The notes: generated by a model not told the origin, from the sequence alone. A stretch of DNA of 64,000 nt from Pseudoduganella namucuonensis (GCF_900116645.1 NZ_FPBO01000002.1:337863-401862); one strand, 5' to 3'; counted from the stretch's first letter, positions 25,592-35,824 are shown. Program-made: numbers and translations.

Positions 25592-27312
25592 AACTCTTCC
25601 CACTCGTCGGCGGCCACCTTGGCCTGCGCGCGCGCCGGCGCCTTCAGGGCCGGGCCGGGCTTGGGCCGCCGTGGCGGCGGCGCGGCGGCAATCGCCCTGC
25701 GTGGCGCTGCCGTCACGGCCGCGGGCCGGCGCGGCGCCTGGACCGCGACGCCGGACGTCGCGTTGGCGTTCAGCTTGAACACCCCCACCACCTCGCTCAG
25801 GCTGGCGGCTTGTTCCAGCATGGCCTCGGCCGCCGCGGCCGCCTGCTCCACCAGGGCCGCGTTCTGTTGCGTGACATTGTCCATCTGCACGATCGCCGTG
25901 TTGACCTGCTCGATGCCGCTGCTCTGCTCCTGGCTGGCCGCCGTGATCTCGGCCATGATGTCCGTCACGCGCTGGATGCTGGCCACGATCTCGCCCATCG
26001 TGGCACCGGCCTGGTCCACCAGGCGCGAGCCGGCGTCGACCTTCTCGACCGAGTCGCCGATCAGCGTCTTGATGTCCTTGGCCGCCGCCGCCGAGCGCTG
26101 CGCCAGGTTGCGCACCTCGGAGGCGACCACCGCGAAGCCCCGCCCCTGCTCCCCGGCGCGCGCCGCCTCCACCGCCGCGTTCAGCGCCAGGATGTTGGTC
26201 TGGAAGGCGATGCCGTCGATGACGGAGATGATGTCGACGATCTTGCGCGACGATTCGTTGATGGACGCCATCGTGCCCACCACCCGCCCCACCACGTCGC
26301 CGCCCTGGACCGCGATGCCGGACGCCGAGCGCGCCAGCTGGTTGGCCTGGCGCGCGTTGTCGGCGTTCTGCCGCACGGTCGAGGTCAGCTCCTCCATCGA
26401 GGAGGCGGTCTCCTCCAGCGAGCTGGCCTGCTGCTCGGTGCGCGAGGACAGGTCCTGGTTGCCCGACGCGATCTGGCCGGACGCGGTGGCGATGGTGTCG
26501 GTGCCGCTGCGCACCTGCGACACCACGCGCCGCAGGCTGTCGGCCATGTCCTTCAGCGCCTGCATCAGCTCGCCCGTCTCGCCGCGGCTGCGGACCTCGA
26601 TCTCCTGCGTGAGGTCGCCGCCGGCCACCTTGCGCGCCACCGCCACCGCCTGCCCCAGCGGGCGCGCGATGATGCGCGCCACCCACAGCGCCAGCAGCAT
26701 GCCGACCACCACCGTGACCACCAGCAAGACAATGATGCCCAGCCGCGTATCACCATACAGGACGCCGGCGGCGGCGCTCGCGGCCTCGCCGCCTTTCACG
26801 TTCAAGGCCACCAGCTTGTCCAGCGCGCCCGTCACCTCGCCCAGCACCTTGGCCGAGGGGCCCGTGGCGGCCTTGGCCGCCTCGTCCTTGCTCCCCGCGC
26901 GCGACAGCTCGACCAGTTTCGCGTGCTCGCCCTGGAAGGCCTGCCAGGCTTGGCCGAAGCCGTCGTACAGCGCGCGCTCATCCGGGCTGGAGATCAGTCG
27001 CTCGTAGCGCGCGCGGTGCGCCTGCAGCGACGCCGCCGTGTCGGCCATGCGCTTCTCGAAGGTCTCGTAGGCGGCGGCGTCGCTGGACAGCATGTGCGCC
27101 AGTTCCCAGCGCCGGTAATCGCCCACGTCGCCGCGTATCGTCATCACCGCCTGGACGCTGGGCATCCATTTTCCGGCCAGGTCGCCCGAGGCCTGGTTGA
27201 TGCGGCCCAGGGCCAGGATGGATTGAACGCCCAGGAACAGCGTGAGCAATTGGACCACGCCGAAGGCGATGAGCAGCTTGGGGGCGATGCGCAAGTCGTA
27301 GAACCACTTCAT
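25588..27312 (-). CDS. Methyl-accepting chemotaxis protein with C-terminal WEEF tail
   Basis: 574 residues. There is an N-terminal membrane helix (about 10-30), a periplasmic four-helix-bundle sensor (about 35-185), a second helix (about 192-213), a HAMP domain ([20 protein letters not shown]) and a long coiled-coil signalling domain. The tip sequence is [20 protein letters not shown]. The protein ends DEWEEF, resembling the pentapeptide that tethers CheR/CheB to high-abundance receptors. A clear AGGAG precedes ATG 27312, so the longer upstream frame is rejected. Ligand unknown. No che genes are nearby, so it works with distant che genes. Confidence 0.93.
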   Translation of the reverse strand: MKWFYDLRIAPKLLIAFGVVQLLTLFLGVQSILALGRINQASGDLAGKWMPSVQAVMTIRGDVGDYRRWELAHMLSSDAAAYETFEKRMADTAASLQAHRARYERLISSPDERALYDGFGQAWQAFQGEHAKLVELSRAGSKDEAAKAATGPSAKVLGEVTGALDKLVALNVKGGEAASAAAGVLYGDTRLGIIVLLVVTVVVGMLLALWVARIIARPLGQAVAVARKVAGGDLTQEIEVRSRGETGELMQALKDMADSLRRVVSQVRSGTDTIATASGQIASGNQDLSSRTEQQASSLEETASSMEELTSTVRQNADNARQANQLARSASGIAVQGGDVVGRVVGTMASINESSRKIVDIISVIDGIAFQTNILALNAAVEAARAGEQGRGFAVVASEVRNLAQRSAAAAKDIKTLIGDSVEKVDAGSRLVDQAGATMGEIVASIQRVTDIMAEITAASQEQSSGIEQVNTAIVQMDNVTQQNAALVEQAAAAAEAMLEQAASLSEVVGVFKLNANATSGVAVQAPRRPAAVTAAPRRAIAAAPPPRRPKPGPALKAPARAQAKVAADEWEEF

Positions 27313-27466
27313 GGCGTCTCCTGTTCTTGTTGGATGAGCGTGCGGGACGGCGGTTACCGGTACATCATGGTCCGCTCCAGCCGACAATGCAAGGGTGCGC
27401 CGGCAACACGGCAGATATGTTCGCGGACGTACGGACGCGTTGGCTTGCGCGCCCTAGCATCGCGCA

Positions 27467-28777
27467 ATGGACACCCACAACACAGGTCAAAACGCGCCAT
27501 CCGAAACGGCGGTGGAGACGGAGCCGCCGCCCGCCTCGTGGACCAGCAAGCTCGGCCCCGGCCTGGTGACGGGCGCCGCCGACGACGATCCCAGCGGCAT
27601 CGCCACCTATTCGCAGGCCGGCGCGCAGTTCGGTTTCGGCATGCTATGGACGGTGCTGCTGACCTATCCGCTGATGGTGGGCATCCAGGAGATCAGCGCG
27701 CGCATCGGCCGCGTGACGGGGCGCGGGCTGGCCACCAACATCCGCCGCCATTGCCCGGCGCCGCTGCTGTACGCGGTGGTCGGCCTGCTGCTGGTGGCCA
27801 ACACCATCAACATCGCCGCCGACATCGCCGCCATGGGCCAGGCCGTGCAACTGCTGGCGGGCGGCCCGGCGCCGCTGTACGCGGCCGGCTTCGGCGTGCT
27901 GTCGCTGCTGCTGCAGATGTTCATCCCCTACCAGCGCTACGTGCGCATCCTCAAATGGCTGACCCTGGCGCTGCTGGCCTACGTGGCCACCATGCTGGTG
28001 GTGAAGGTGCCGTGGGCCGAGGTGCTGCGCGGCACGCTGCTGCCGCGCCCGCGCTGGGACGCGGCCTACCTGACCACCATGGTGGCCGTGTTCGGCACCA
28101 CCATCAGCCCCTACCTGTTCTTCTGGCAGTCCTCGCAGGAGGTGGAGGAGCTGCGCGCCGACCCGCTGGCGCAGGCGCTCAAGCGCGCCCCGGAACAGGT
28201 GGCCGGGCAGTACCGCCGCATCAAGCTCGACACGCTGATCGGCATGGGCTTTTCCAACCTGGTGGCGTTCTGCATCATGCTGACCACGGCCGTCACGCTG
28301 CACGCGCACGGCGTGTTCGACATCCAGTCCTCGGCCCAGGCCGCCTCCGCGCTGCGGCCGGTGGCGGGCGAGTTCGCGTTCGTGCTGTTCAGCCTGGGCA
28401 TCATCGGCACCGGCCTGCTGGCCGTGCCCGTGCTGGCGGGCTCGGCCGCGTACGCGATGGCGGGCGCCTTCGGCTGGCGCAACAGCCTGGAGCTGGCGCC
28501 GTCCACGGCGCGCAAGTTCTACGGCATCATCGCCGCCTCCACCCTGGCCGGCGTGGCCTTCGGCTTCGTGGGCTTCGACCCGATCCAGGCGTTGTACTGG
28601 AGCGCGGTGATCAACGGCGTGATCGCGGTGCCGCTGATGGCGGTGATGATGTACCTGTCCAGCCGTCCCGGCGTGATGGGCGAACTGGTGATTTCGCGCC
28701 GCCTGAAGGTGCTGGGCTGGGCCTGCACCGGCGTGATGGCGGCGGCGGCCGTCGCGATGTTCGCGACGATGGGCTAG
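27467..28777 (+). CDS. Nramp-related metal ion transporter
   Basis: 436 residues with about eleven helices. The first helix break reads GAADDDPSGIATYSQAG where canonical Nramp proteins have D-P-G-N, and the sixth-helix region reads TTISPYLFFWQSSQE in place of the canonical Ala-x-x-Met-Pro-His-type site. Nramp proteins import Mn2+/Fe2+ with protons; more distant relatives (NRMT) carry Mg2+. The altered binding-site residues place this among the Nramp-related group, with uncertain substrate. It is divergent from the chemoreceptor gene, with 154 bp between them. In-frame ATG 27467 is taken as start. Confidence 0.82.
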   Translation: MDTHNTGQNAPSETAVETEPPPASWTSKLGPGLVTGAADDDPSGIATYSQAGAQFGFGMLWTVLLTYPLMVGIQEISARIGRVTGRGLATNIRRHCPAPLLYAVVGLLLVANTINIAADIAAMGQAVQLLAGGPAPLYAAGFGVLSLLLQMFIPYQRYVRILKWLTLALLAYVATMLVVKVPWAEVLRGTLLPRPRWDAAYLTTMVAVFGTTISPYLFFWQSSQEVEELRADPLAQALKRAPEQVAGQYRRIKLDTLIGMGFSNLVAFCIMLTTAVTLHAHGVFDIQSSAQAASALRPVAGEFAFVLFSLGIIGTGLLAVPVLAGSAAYAMAGAFGWRNSLELAPSTARKFYGIIAASTLAGVAFGFVGFDPIQALYWSAVINGVIAVPLMAVMMYLSSRPGVMGELVISRRLKVLGWACTGVMAAAAVAMFATMG

Positions 28778-28791
28778 GCATGCGGTAAGCT

Positions 28792-29121
28792 ATGGGCATG
28801 TGGACCAAAACCGCCCTCGCCATCCTCGTGGCCGCCCTGCTCGCTCCGCCCGCCTTCGCGGACGGCCGCCCCTTCCCCGCCAACGCCAAGCGCGGCCGGA
28901 TGACGCCCGCCTATCATCCAGAGATCGTCATCGACGGCAAGACGCGCCGGCTGGCGCCGTCGGCGCGCGTGTTCAACCAGGACAACCTGATCCAGATGCC
29001 GGCCAGCCTGCGCGGACGCGACATCGTGGTCAACTACCAGGAGGACGGCGACGGCCAGATCGTCAACGTCTGGATCCTGACCGACGAGGAGATCGCGGCG
29101 CCCCGGCGTAGGGCGGAGTAA
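28792..29121 (+). CDS. Small secreted protein of unknown function
   Basis: 109 residues. A signal peptide (about 1-24; KTALAILVAALLAPPAFADG) is followed by an 85-residue mature part rich in charged residues, with YHPEIVIDGKTRRLAPSARV and NYQEDGDGQIVNVWILTDEE. No family is recognised with confidence; the mature part may form a small beta domain. ATG 28792 or 28798 could be the start. It lies 14 bp after the Nramp-related gene and may share its transcript. Its last codons and stop (TAA) are supplied by a REP-like repeat, so the original C-terminus may have been different. Confidence 0.7.
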   Translation: MGMWTKTALAILVAALLAPPAFADGRPFPANAKRGRMTPAYHPEIVIDGKTRRLAPSARVFNQDNLIQMPASLRGRDIVVNYQEDGDGQIVNVWILTDEEIAAPRRRAE

Positions 29122-29140
29122 GCCCAAGGCTTATTCCGCC
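29112..29140. repeat. REP-like inverted repeat (TAGGGCGGAGTAAGC type) over a stop codon
   Basis: Arms GGCGGAGTAAGCC (29112-29124) and GGCTTATTCCGCC (29128-29140) pair over 13 bp with one G-T, loop CAA. The repeat core is shared with 43247-43338 and 55600-55639. TAA at 29119-29121 inside the left arm ends the small secreted protein. It could act as a bidirectional transcription stop between convergent genes, although no T run follows. Confidence 0.8.
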
Positions 29141-29165
29141 GCGCGCGTGCGGCGACGCGGCCAGT

Positions 29166-30065
29166 TCAAAGGAACACGATGGCGGCCGCCAGGCCGGCGA
29201 TCAGTCCGAACTTGGTGAGCTTGTAGGCCGTCTTGTTCCACGCCTTGTAGCGGCGGCGGTACCGTCCCATGACGAAGGAGATCTTGAACAGCCTGCTCAC
29301 CAGGCCGGTCTGGTCGCCCGTCTCGTTGGGCGAGCTGGCCGCCGTCATCAGGGTGCGCCCCAGCCAGCGGTTGACCGCCTGCGCCCAGCGGTAGCGCATC
29401 GGGCGCTCGACGTCGCAGAACAGGATGATGCGGTCGCGCTCGCTGCCGTTGACGGCCCAGTGGATATAGGTCTCGTCGAACATCACGCCCTGGCCGTCGC
29501 GCCAGCTGTGGCGCTCGCCGTCCACGTCGATGAAGCAGCGGTCGTCGTTGGGCGTGGCCAGGCCCAGGTGGTAGCGCAGCGAGCCGGCATACGGGTCGCG
29601 GTGCGGATTGAGCTTGCCGCCCGGCGGCAGTTCCGCGAACATGGCCGCCTTCACCGACGGGATGGACTTCAGCAGCGCATGGGTGCGCGGGCACAGGCGC
29701 TCGGCCGACGGATGGCTGGCGTCGTACCACTTCAGGTAGAAGCGCTTCCAGCCGTTCTTGAAAAAGGAATTGAAGCCGGCGTCGTCGTTCTGCTCGGCCG
29801 CCTTGATCTTTTGCAGCGCCAGCAGCTGCTCGGCCTCGGCCCGTATCACCTCCCAGTTGCGCCGCAGCGGCTCGAGCTCGCCGAACTGCTCCAGCGCCAG
29901 GTAGGGCCGCCCCGGCACCCGCGAGAACAGGTGCATGAACAGGTTGATCGGCGCCATGAACGACGAGTGGTCGAACAGCTGGCGCAGGAAGGGCAGGCGC
30001 ACCCTGCCCCGGAAATGGATGTGGAAAACGGACAGCAGATAGACCGACACCAGTGTGAGTTTCAT
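29166..30065 (-). CDS. LpxO-like lipid A / aspartyl-asparaginyl beta-hydroxylase family dioxygenase
   Basis: 299 residues. A short N-terminal hydrophobic stretch anchors it to the membrane. The Fe(II)/2-oxoglutarate core (about 95-225) shows NPHRDPYAG (H155, D157) and YIHWAVNGSERDR (H202 plus 2OG-binding Arg), the arrangement of LpxO. LpxO adds a 2-OH to the secondary acyl chain of lipid A. The C-terminus has another hydrophobic segment. ATG 30065 is chosen because GGAGG lies just upstream (CCGGAGGCCTTATG); a longer frame does not fit the family. It is divergent from the GMC oxidoreductase gene. Confidence 0.88.
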   Translation of the reverse strand: MKLTLVSVYLLSVFHIHFRGRVRLPFLRQLFDHSSFMAPINLFMHLFSRVPGRPYLALEQFGELEPLRRNWEVIRAEAEQLLALQKIKAAEQNDDAGFNSFFKNGWKRFYLKWYDASHPSAERLCPRTHALLKSIPSVKAAMFAELPPGGKLNPHRDPYAGSLRYHLGLATPNDDRCFIDVDGERHSWRDGQGVMFDETYIHWAVNGSERDRIILFCDVERPMRYRWAQAVNRWLGRTLMTAASSPNETGDQTGLVSRLFKISFVMGRYRRRYKAWNKTAYKLTKFGLIAGLAAAIVFL

Positions 30066-30225
30066 AAGGCCTCCGGCAGTTACTTTATTGGCAATTCTAA
30101 CGGCAAACCGCCCCCCTTGCCGGCGGCCGTCGTTGCGTTCATCACCACTGTGAATATTGGTGACAAATTCCAGCAAAAAAAAGTGCAGAATTACCCTACA
30201 ACAACAACCCCACACGGAGGCCGGA

Positions 30226-31953
30226 ATGAGTTACGCGTCGTCGCCCAATTTCGCCCACGGCTTTCCCACGCCGGGGCCGCAGACCCCGAGCGCGCAGCAA
30301 GTGATGAACCACGTCTTTTTCCTGTCCGAGGCGGAGTGGAAGGAGGCGCGCGAGCAGCTGCGCTTCGACTACATCGTGATCGGCAGCGGCTTCTGCGCGC
30401 TGGCCTTCGTCGAGCGCATCCTGCGCGACCGGCCGGACAGCGCCATCCTCGTCGTCGAGCGCGGCTCCTTCTTCCTGCCCGAGCACTTCCAGAACCTGCC
30501 GCTGCCCTACCAGTCCACGCTGGGCGGCCTGTCCGAGACCTTCCCCTGGACGCTGTCGGCCCGCACCGCCGGCCAGCCCGCCGGCGGCATCCAGTGGCAG
30601 CACGGCATGGTGCCCTTCTTCGGCGGGCGCAGCATCATGTGGAGCGCCTGGTGCCCGCGGCCCACGCAGGACGAGATGGCGCACTGGCCGCCGCAGGCGA
30701 TCCAGGCCGCGCAGCGCAATTTCGAGTCCGCCGAGCGGCTGTTGAACGTGATCCCGGCCGACCGCATCGACAGCCACCTGTCGGCCGGCGAGCAGGCCGC
30801 CATGGCGCGCAAGCGCCCCGTGTACGGCGTGATGCAGCTGGCGCTGCAGGAGATGCTGGCCGATAACCTGGGCAAGATAGACAGCGCCACCCGCAGCATG
30901 GCCGCGCCGCTGGCGGTGGGCGCGGGCCTGACGGCCGGCACCGACTTCACCAAGTTCTCGGCCCCCGCGCCGCTGCTGGAGCTGGTGCAGAAACAGAAGA
31001 CGCTGGCGCGCAAGGACCCGTCGCGCGCCAAGCCGCTGCGCATCGTCTCGGACTGCGTGGTGCACCGCCTGATCGAGCAGGAGGGCAAGGTGACGGCGCT
31101 GGACACCACCCGCGGCGTGGTCAACGTGGGCGACGCCAAGGTGATCCTGGCGATGGGCACGCTGCCGCCGGCCACGCTGCTGATGAACTCCTTCCCGGCC
31201 AACGAGCGCATCGGGCGGCGCTTCACCGCGCACTTCATCACCTCGGTGGTGGCGCGCGTGCCGCGCAAGGACTATCCCTTCAGCGGCCAGCTCAACGAAC
31301 TGGAACTGGCGGCCATCTACATGGCCGGCAAAAACAAGCAAAGCGGCATGCAGTACCACGTGCAGCTGTCCGTGCTGTCGGACCGCGACCCGGAGAAGAA
31401 CGCGGCGCTGGCGGCGCGCTACATGCCGGACGTGGTGGCCACGGCCAGCCCGCGGCAGCTGCAGTCGTCCAAGGACCACCTGGTGTTCGTGTGCGCCGTG
31501 CTGGGCGAGCTCGATTACCGCAACACCGACAACTGGCTGCGCCGCAACGGCGGCGGCGACCCGGCCACCAACGTCACGCTGCAGGTGCTGGCCAACGCCA
31601 CCGACCGCGCCACCTGGGACACGATGGACGAGGCCACCTTCCAGATGCTGGAGCGCGCGCTGTCGCCGGAGGGGCGGGTGGAATACTGGCAGGACGGCGT
31701 CCAGGGCTGGTCCGAGGAACGCCCCGGCGCGCAGCAGCGGCGCGTGCCCGGCCTGGTGCACGAGGGCTCGCCGCTGTGGATGGGCGACCGGGACGACAGC
31801 CCGGTGGGGCTGGACTACCGCCCGCACGGCGTGCACAACGTGTACGTGACGGGCGGCGGCCTGTGGCCGGCCAGCGGTTCATGGAACCCCACCATGACGA
31901 TGGTGGCGCTGACGCAGGACCTGGCCGAGGGCTTCCTGCGCAGCCGGACGTAG
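30226..31953 (+). CDS. GMC-family FAD-dependent oxidoreductase
   Basis: 575 residues. The FAD-binding motif is DYIVIGSGFCALAFVERIL (about 48-66), followed by a substrate domain and the C-terminal GMC motif VYVTGGGLWPASGSWNPTMT, which places the active-site His/Asn-type region near the end. GMC enzymes oxidise alcohols such as sugars, choline or aromatic alcohols; the substrate cannot be told from sequence. GGAGG precedes ATG 30226, so the upstream extension of the frame is rejected. There is no recognisable signal peptide. It is divergent from the LpxO-like gene, with 160 bp between. Confidence 0.85.
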   Translation: MSYASSPNFAHGFPTPGPQTPSAQQVMNHVFFLSEAEWKEAREQLRFDYIVIGSGFCALAFVERILRDRPDSAILVVERGSFFLPEHFQNLPLPYQSTLGGLSETFPWTLSARTAGQPAGGIQWQHGMVPFFGGRSIMWSAWCPRPTQDEMAHWPPQAIQAAQRNFESAERLLNVIPADRIDSHLSAGEQAAMARKRPVYGVMQLALQEMLADNLGKIDSATRSMAAPLAVGAGLTAGTDFTKFSAPAPLLELVQKQKTLARKDPSRAKPLRIVSDCVVHRLIEQEGKVTALDTTRGVVNVGDAKVILAMGTLPPATLLMNSFPANERIGRRFTAHFITSVVARVPRKDYPFSGQLNELELAAIYMAGKNKQSGMQYHVQLSVLSDRDPEKNAALAARYMPDVVATASPRQLQSSKDHLVFVCAVLGELDYRNTDNWLRRNGGGDPATNVTLQVLANATDRATWDTMDEATFQMLERALSPEGRVEYWQDGVQGWSEERPGAQQRRVPGLVHEGSPLWMGDRDDSPVGLDYRPHGVHNVYVTGGGLWPASGSWNPTMTMVALTQDLAEGFLRSRT

Positions 31954-32053
31954 AGCGCGGCCATCACCCGGGGGGCAGGCCTCCCGCGCCACCGGCCGTC
32001 ACGGAGTTCGGCGCCGCCGGCCGCGCGGCCGTCCCCGGTTTGACGCGGGGGGC

Positions 32054-32801
<748 letters not shown>

Positions 32802-32812
<11 letters not shown>

Positions 32813-33560
32813 AGCGCCACCTCACCGATTTCAGCGTTTCCAGTTTGCGCATCGCGCCGTCCAGTATCAGGCCGATGACGCCGATGATGATCATGCCCGC
32901 GATGACCAGGTCGTAGCGGTTGCCGGCGTTGCGCGAGTCCATGATCAGGTAGCCCAGGCCGGAGCGCAGCGCGATCATCTCGGCCGCCACCACCACCAGC
33001 CAGGCCACGCCCAGGCCGATGCGCATGCCGACGATGATCTCCGGCAGCACCGCCGGGATGATCACGCGCCGGAACAGGGTGGCGCGCGAGACGCCGAAGT
33101 TCTCGGCCGCGCGCAGGTAGCGGCGCTCGATGGTGTGCACGCCGGCGGCGGTCTGCACGATCATCGGGAACACGGCGGCGATGAAGATCAGGAACACGGG
33201 CGACAGGTCGCCCACGCCGAACCACAGGATGGCCAGCGGGATCCACGCGATCGGCGAGATCGGGCGCAGGATCTGGAAGATGGGGTTGAGCGTGATGTAG
33301 GCGCCCTGCACGCGGCCCATCCACAGCCCCAGCGGAATGCCGGCCAGCGCGGCCAGGCCGAAGCCGCAGCCGACCCGGAACAGCGAGGCCGAGATGTGCT
33401 CCCACAGCGTGCCGTCGTCGATCAGTTCCCGCGTGCCGGTGACCACCTGCAGCGGCGTGGGGAAGATCACGCTTTCGGTCTGCACCACCACCGTCCACCA
33501 GACGGCGATCACCGCCGCCAGCACCGCCAGCGGCGGCCATATCCTGTTCAGTTTATCCAT
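32802..33560 (-). CDS. ABC importer permease (nitrate/sulfonate type)
   Basis: 252 residues with about six helices and the BPD-type permease EAA loop (ENFGVSRATLFRRVIIPAVL). FGVGDLSPVFLIF and the end motif MDSRNAGNRYDLVIAGM are as in NrtB/SsuC. It forms the inner-membrane channel with the ATPase downstream and receives substrate from the Tat-exported binding protein encoded at the operon start. It overlaps the cupredoxin-like gene by 13 bp, so translation is probably coupled. Confidence 0.9.
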
Positions 33561-34009
33561 GCATGTCCAAGTAGATGCCTATTTTCGATACGCCACTTCA
33601 GGCGCGCCCAGCCCGCCGCCGGCGTGGGCGCGACGATCACGCTCATCTGCCCGCTGGCGTGCGCGGTGCACGCGAATTGATTCTCGCCGGCCCGCTCGAA
33701 CGGCAACCGGAAACTCTGGCCCGGCATGATCAGCACCGGCCCGAAGATCTGCGGCACGTCGTCCAGGTTGCGCAGCAGGAGCACGTCGTTGGCGCCCAGC
33801 GTGAGGTGGATTTCGGACGGCAGGATCTCGATCTTCTCGCCCGCCATGCGGCGCGCCCAGGTGCCCTTGGGGATTTCGAAGGGCTGGTCGCGCGAGGCCG
33901 GCGCGATGGGCGCGTACGCGGCCCACGCGGCCAGGCCCGCGAACGCGCCGGCCGCCAGCAACAGCGGCGCCAGCAAGTACAGCGGCAATCGTCCGGCCCG
34001 GATCCGCAC
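33548..34009 (-). CDS. Membrane-anchored cupredoxin-like protein
   Basis: 153 residues. An N-terminal helix (about 8-33) anchors a periplasmic domain. Near the end, FACTAHASGQMSVIV has Cys-x2-His-x4-Met, the C-terminal copper ligand set of type 1 copper sites. The expected first His ligand is not obvious (LRNLDDVPQIFGP is the likely position), so copper binding may be altered. Position between SCO and the permease suggests a role in copper handling or in electron transfer. The start ATG is at 34009, 3 bp after the SCO stop. Confidence 0.7.
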   Translation of the reverse strand: MRIRAGRLPLYLLAPLLLAAGAFAGLAAWAAYAPIAPASRDQPFEIPKGTWARRMAGEKIEILPSEIHLTLGANDVLLLRNLDDVPQIFGPVLIMPGQSFRLPFERAGENQFACTAHASGQMSVIVAPTPAAGWARLKWRIENRHLLGHAWIN

Positions 34010-34012
34010 CGT

Positions 34013-34597
34013 TCAGTTCTTCAGCAGCAGCGCCGCGTCGTGCGCCACGTCGGCGGCGGTGCGGCCGTACGGCATCAGCGCGCGCAGGTAGCCCTTGCGG
34101 TCGATGAAATACAGGTAGGAGGAGTGCGCCACCGAATACTCGGTCTTGCTGCCCTCGACCATCTTCCTGGTGGCGGTGATGCCGTAGTCCTTGCGCACGC
34201 GCGCCAGCTGCTCCGGCGTGCCGGTGGCGCCGATGAAGCTGGGGTCGAAGGCCGACAGGTAGGCCCGCATATGGGGCGCCGTGTCGCGCTCGGGGTCGAC
34301 CGTCACGTAGATCACCTGCACCTGCGGGGCCAGCGCGCCCAGCTGCCGGCGCGCCTCGGCCAGCAGCGCCAGCGACACCGGGCACACGTCCGGGCACGAG
34401 GTGTAGCCGAATTCGAGCACCACCAGCTTGCCGCGGTGGCCGCTCAGTTTCAGCTCGCGGCCGTCCGAGCCGCGCAGCGTGAAATCGGGCGCCATGCGCG
34501 GCGGATCGAACACGCCGGATTTGAGTTTGCCGGCGTCCGCGGCATGGGCAGAGGCCGCGGCCAGGACGAAGAGGATGGCGAACAGGAGGCGTTTCAT
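34013..34597 (-). CDS. SCO1/SenC/PrrC-family copper chaperone/thioredoxin-like protein
   Basis: 194 residues. A signal peptide (about 1-20, ending AHAADA) precedes a thioredoxin-fold domain with TSCPDVCPV (C68, C72) and a later His in SVAHSSYLYFIDRKG, the three copper ligands of SCO. VTVDPERDT is also typical. SCO proteins deliver copper to the CuA centre of oxidases or act as thiol-disulfide partners. No oxidase genes are nearby. ATG 34597 is taken because it opens the signal peptide; one base separates it from the preceding stop. Confidence 0.92.
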   Translation of the reverse strand: MKRLLFAILFVLAAASAHAADAGKLKSGVFDPPRMAPDFTLRGSDGRELKLSGHRGKLVVLEFGYTSCPDVCPVSLALLAEARRQLGALAPQVQVIYVTVDPERDTAPHMRAYLSAFDPSFIGATGTPEQLARVRKDYGITATRKMVEGSKTEYSVAHSSYLYFIDRKGYLRALMPYGRTAADVAHDAALLLKN

Positions 34598-34598
34598 G

Positions 34599-35624
34599 TC
34601 ACAGATTGATGGCGACCGGCTTGATGCCCTTGACGAAGCTCTCGTCCACATAGGCCTCGTAGGCGACCGGGCGCTTGAGCGTGCCCGCCTCGATGGACAA
34701 CTGCATCAGTTCGTCGAACTCCTTGCGTATCATGCGCAGGTCGCCGTAGGTGACGCGGTCGGCCGGGTTCTGCATGACGAAGCGGATGACGTTCGGGTCC
34801 TGGTTGAAGACCTTGCGGCCGGAGGCGATCAGCACCGCCTTCTCGCGGCTGGCGGGGCCCGCGTCCAGCCAGTGGCCGGCCGCCTGCACGTAGTTCACCA
34901 ACTCCTGCACCAAGGGGCGGTTGGTCTTGATCAGCTCCTCGCGCACCGTCAGCACGCAGCAGATGTAGTTGCGCCACTCGTCGCGCGTCATCGCCAGCGG
35001 GCGCGCGTAGCCGGCGCGCTGCGCGGCGGCGCCGAAGGGCTCGCCGGTGCAATAGCCGTCCACCGCCTTGGCGTACAGCGCGGCCGGCATGTCCGGCGGC
35101 GCCATCTCGACGATCTGGATGTCCTTGGCGTCCATCTTCTCGCGCGCCAGCATCTTGCGCAGGAACAGGAAGTCCACCGCGAAGCGGCTCGGGATGGCGA
35201 TGCGCTTGCCCTTGAGGTCGGCGAAGCGCTGGTACGGCGAATCGGTGCGCACCATGATGACGGCGCCTGAGCGGTGGCCCAGCGAGACGATCTTGACCGG
35301 GATCTTCTTGTCGGCCAGGTCCATCACCAGCGGCGCCAGCATGTAGGCGGCCTGGATGCGGCCCGTCATCAGCGATTCCTTGATCTCCGGCCAGCCGTTG
35401 TACTTGCTGTATTCGAAGGCGCGCGCGCCGCCCTTGCCCGGCCCGGCCGCGTGCGCCGCGGCGGCCACCGGCAAGGTCAGGTTGCAGGTGACGGGCAAGC
35501 CGCCCACCTGCAGCAGCGGATCGGCCGCCGCCGCGCGCGGGGGCAGCAGCGGCAGCGAGGCGGCCAGCATGCCGCCCAGCAGTTGGCGGCGCAGCGGAGA
35601 GTCGGGGGAGGCGTCGGAGGACAT
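34599..35624 (-). CDS. NrtA/CmpA-like periplasmic substrate-binding protein (Tat signal)
   Basis: 341 residues. A twin-arginine signal (SPLRRQLLGGMLAASLPLLP, cleaved near AAAADP) is followed by a solute-binding fold with SLGHRSGAVIMVRTDSPY, GKRIAIPSRFAVD and EPFGAAAQRAGYA, the NrtA/CmpA/SsuA pattern. Tat export suggests folding, perhaps with a cofactor, before export. It is the first gene of the SBP-SCO-cupredoxin-permease-ATPase operon. ATG 35624 is chosen since it starts the signal peptide; longer frames upstream lack family resemblance. The substrate is unknown. Confidence 0.88.
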   Translation of the reverse strand: MSSDASPDSPLRRQLLGGMLAASLPLLPPRAAAADPLLQVGGLPVTCNLTLPVAAAAHAAGPGKGGARAFEYSKYNGWPEIKESLMTGRIQAAYMLAPLVMDLADKKIPVKIVSLGHRSGAVIMVRTDSPYQRFADLKGKRIAIPSRFAVDFLFLRKMLAREKMDAKDIQIVEMAPPDMPAALYAKAVDGYCTGEPFGAAAQRAGYARPLAMTRDEWRNYICCVLTVREELIKTNRPLVQELVNYVQAAGHWLDAGPASREKAVLIASGRKVFNQDPNVIRFVMQNPADRVTYGDLRMIRKEFDELMQLSIEAGTLKRPVAYEAYVDESFVKGIKPVAINL

Positions 35625-35675
35625 ATGGCGTGGTCGCGCATTTATGGGCGGCGCCAAGGCGGCGCCGCGATCTCG

Positions 35676-35692
35676 CTGTAATTGTACTACAG
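35676..35692. promoter_or_regulatory. Small palindrome and -10-like box before the SBP operon
   Basis: On the minus strand CTGTA-GTACAAT-TACAG contains TACAAT, a good -10, inside a 5-bp inverted repeat, about 52 bp before the ATG at 35624. An operator overlapping the -10 would allow repression. No convincing -35 is seen. A GGCGCC...GGCGCC hairpin lies between this site and the start (35650-35666). Confidence 0.35.
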
Positions 35693-35824
35693 CCGCCGGG
35701 GCGAATTCGCGCCCGGCCCGCCGATTCGTGGCTTTCGGGCAATCGCGCGCTAGCCAGACTGGCCCCGACATAGACTGGCTTCCCGAATGAACCCCACCCG
35801 GTCCGCGTAACCACGGAGCTTTTA

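Noticed and set aside
29112..29140. A classical Rho-independent terminator
   Set aside because: The stem is good but no T run follows on either strand, and the sequence belongs to a repeat family.
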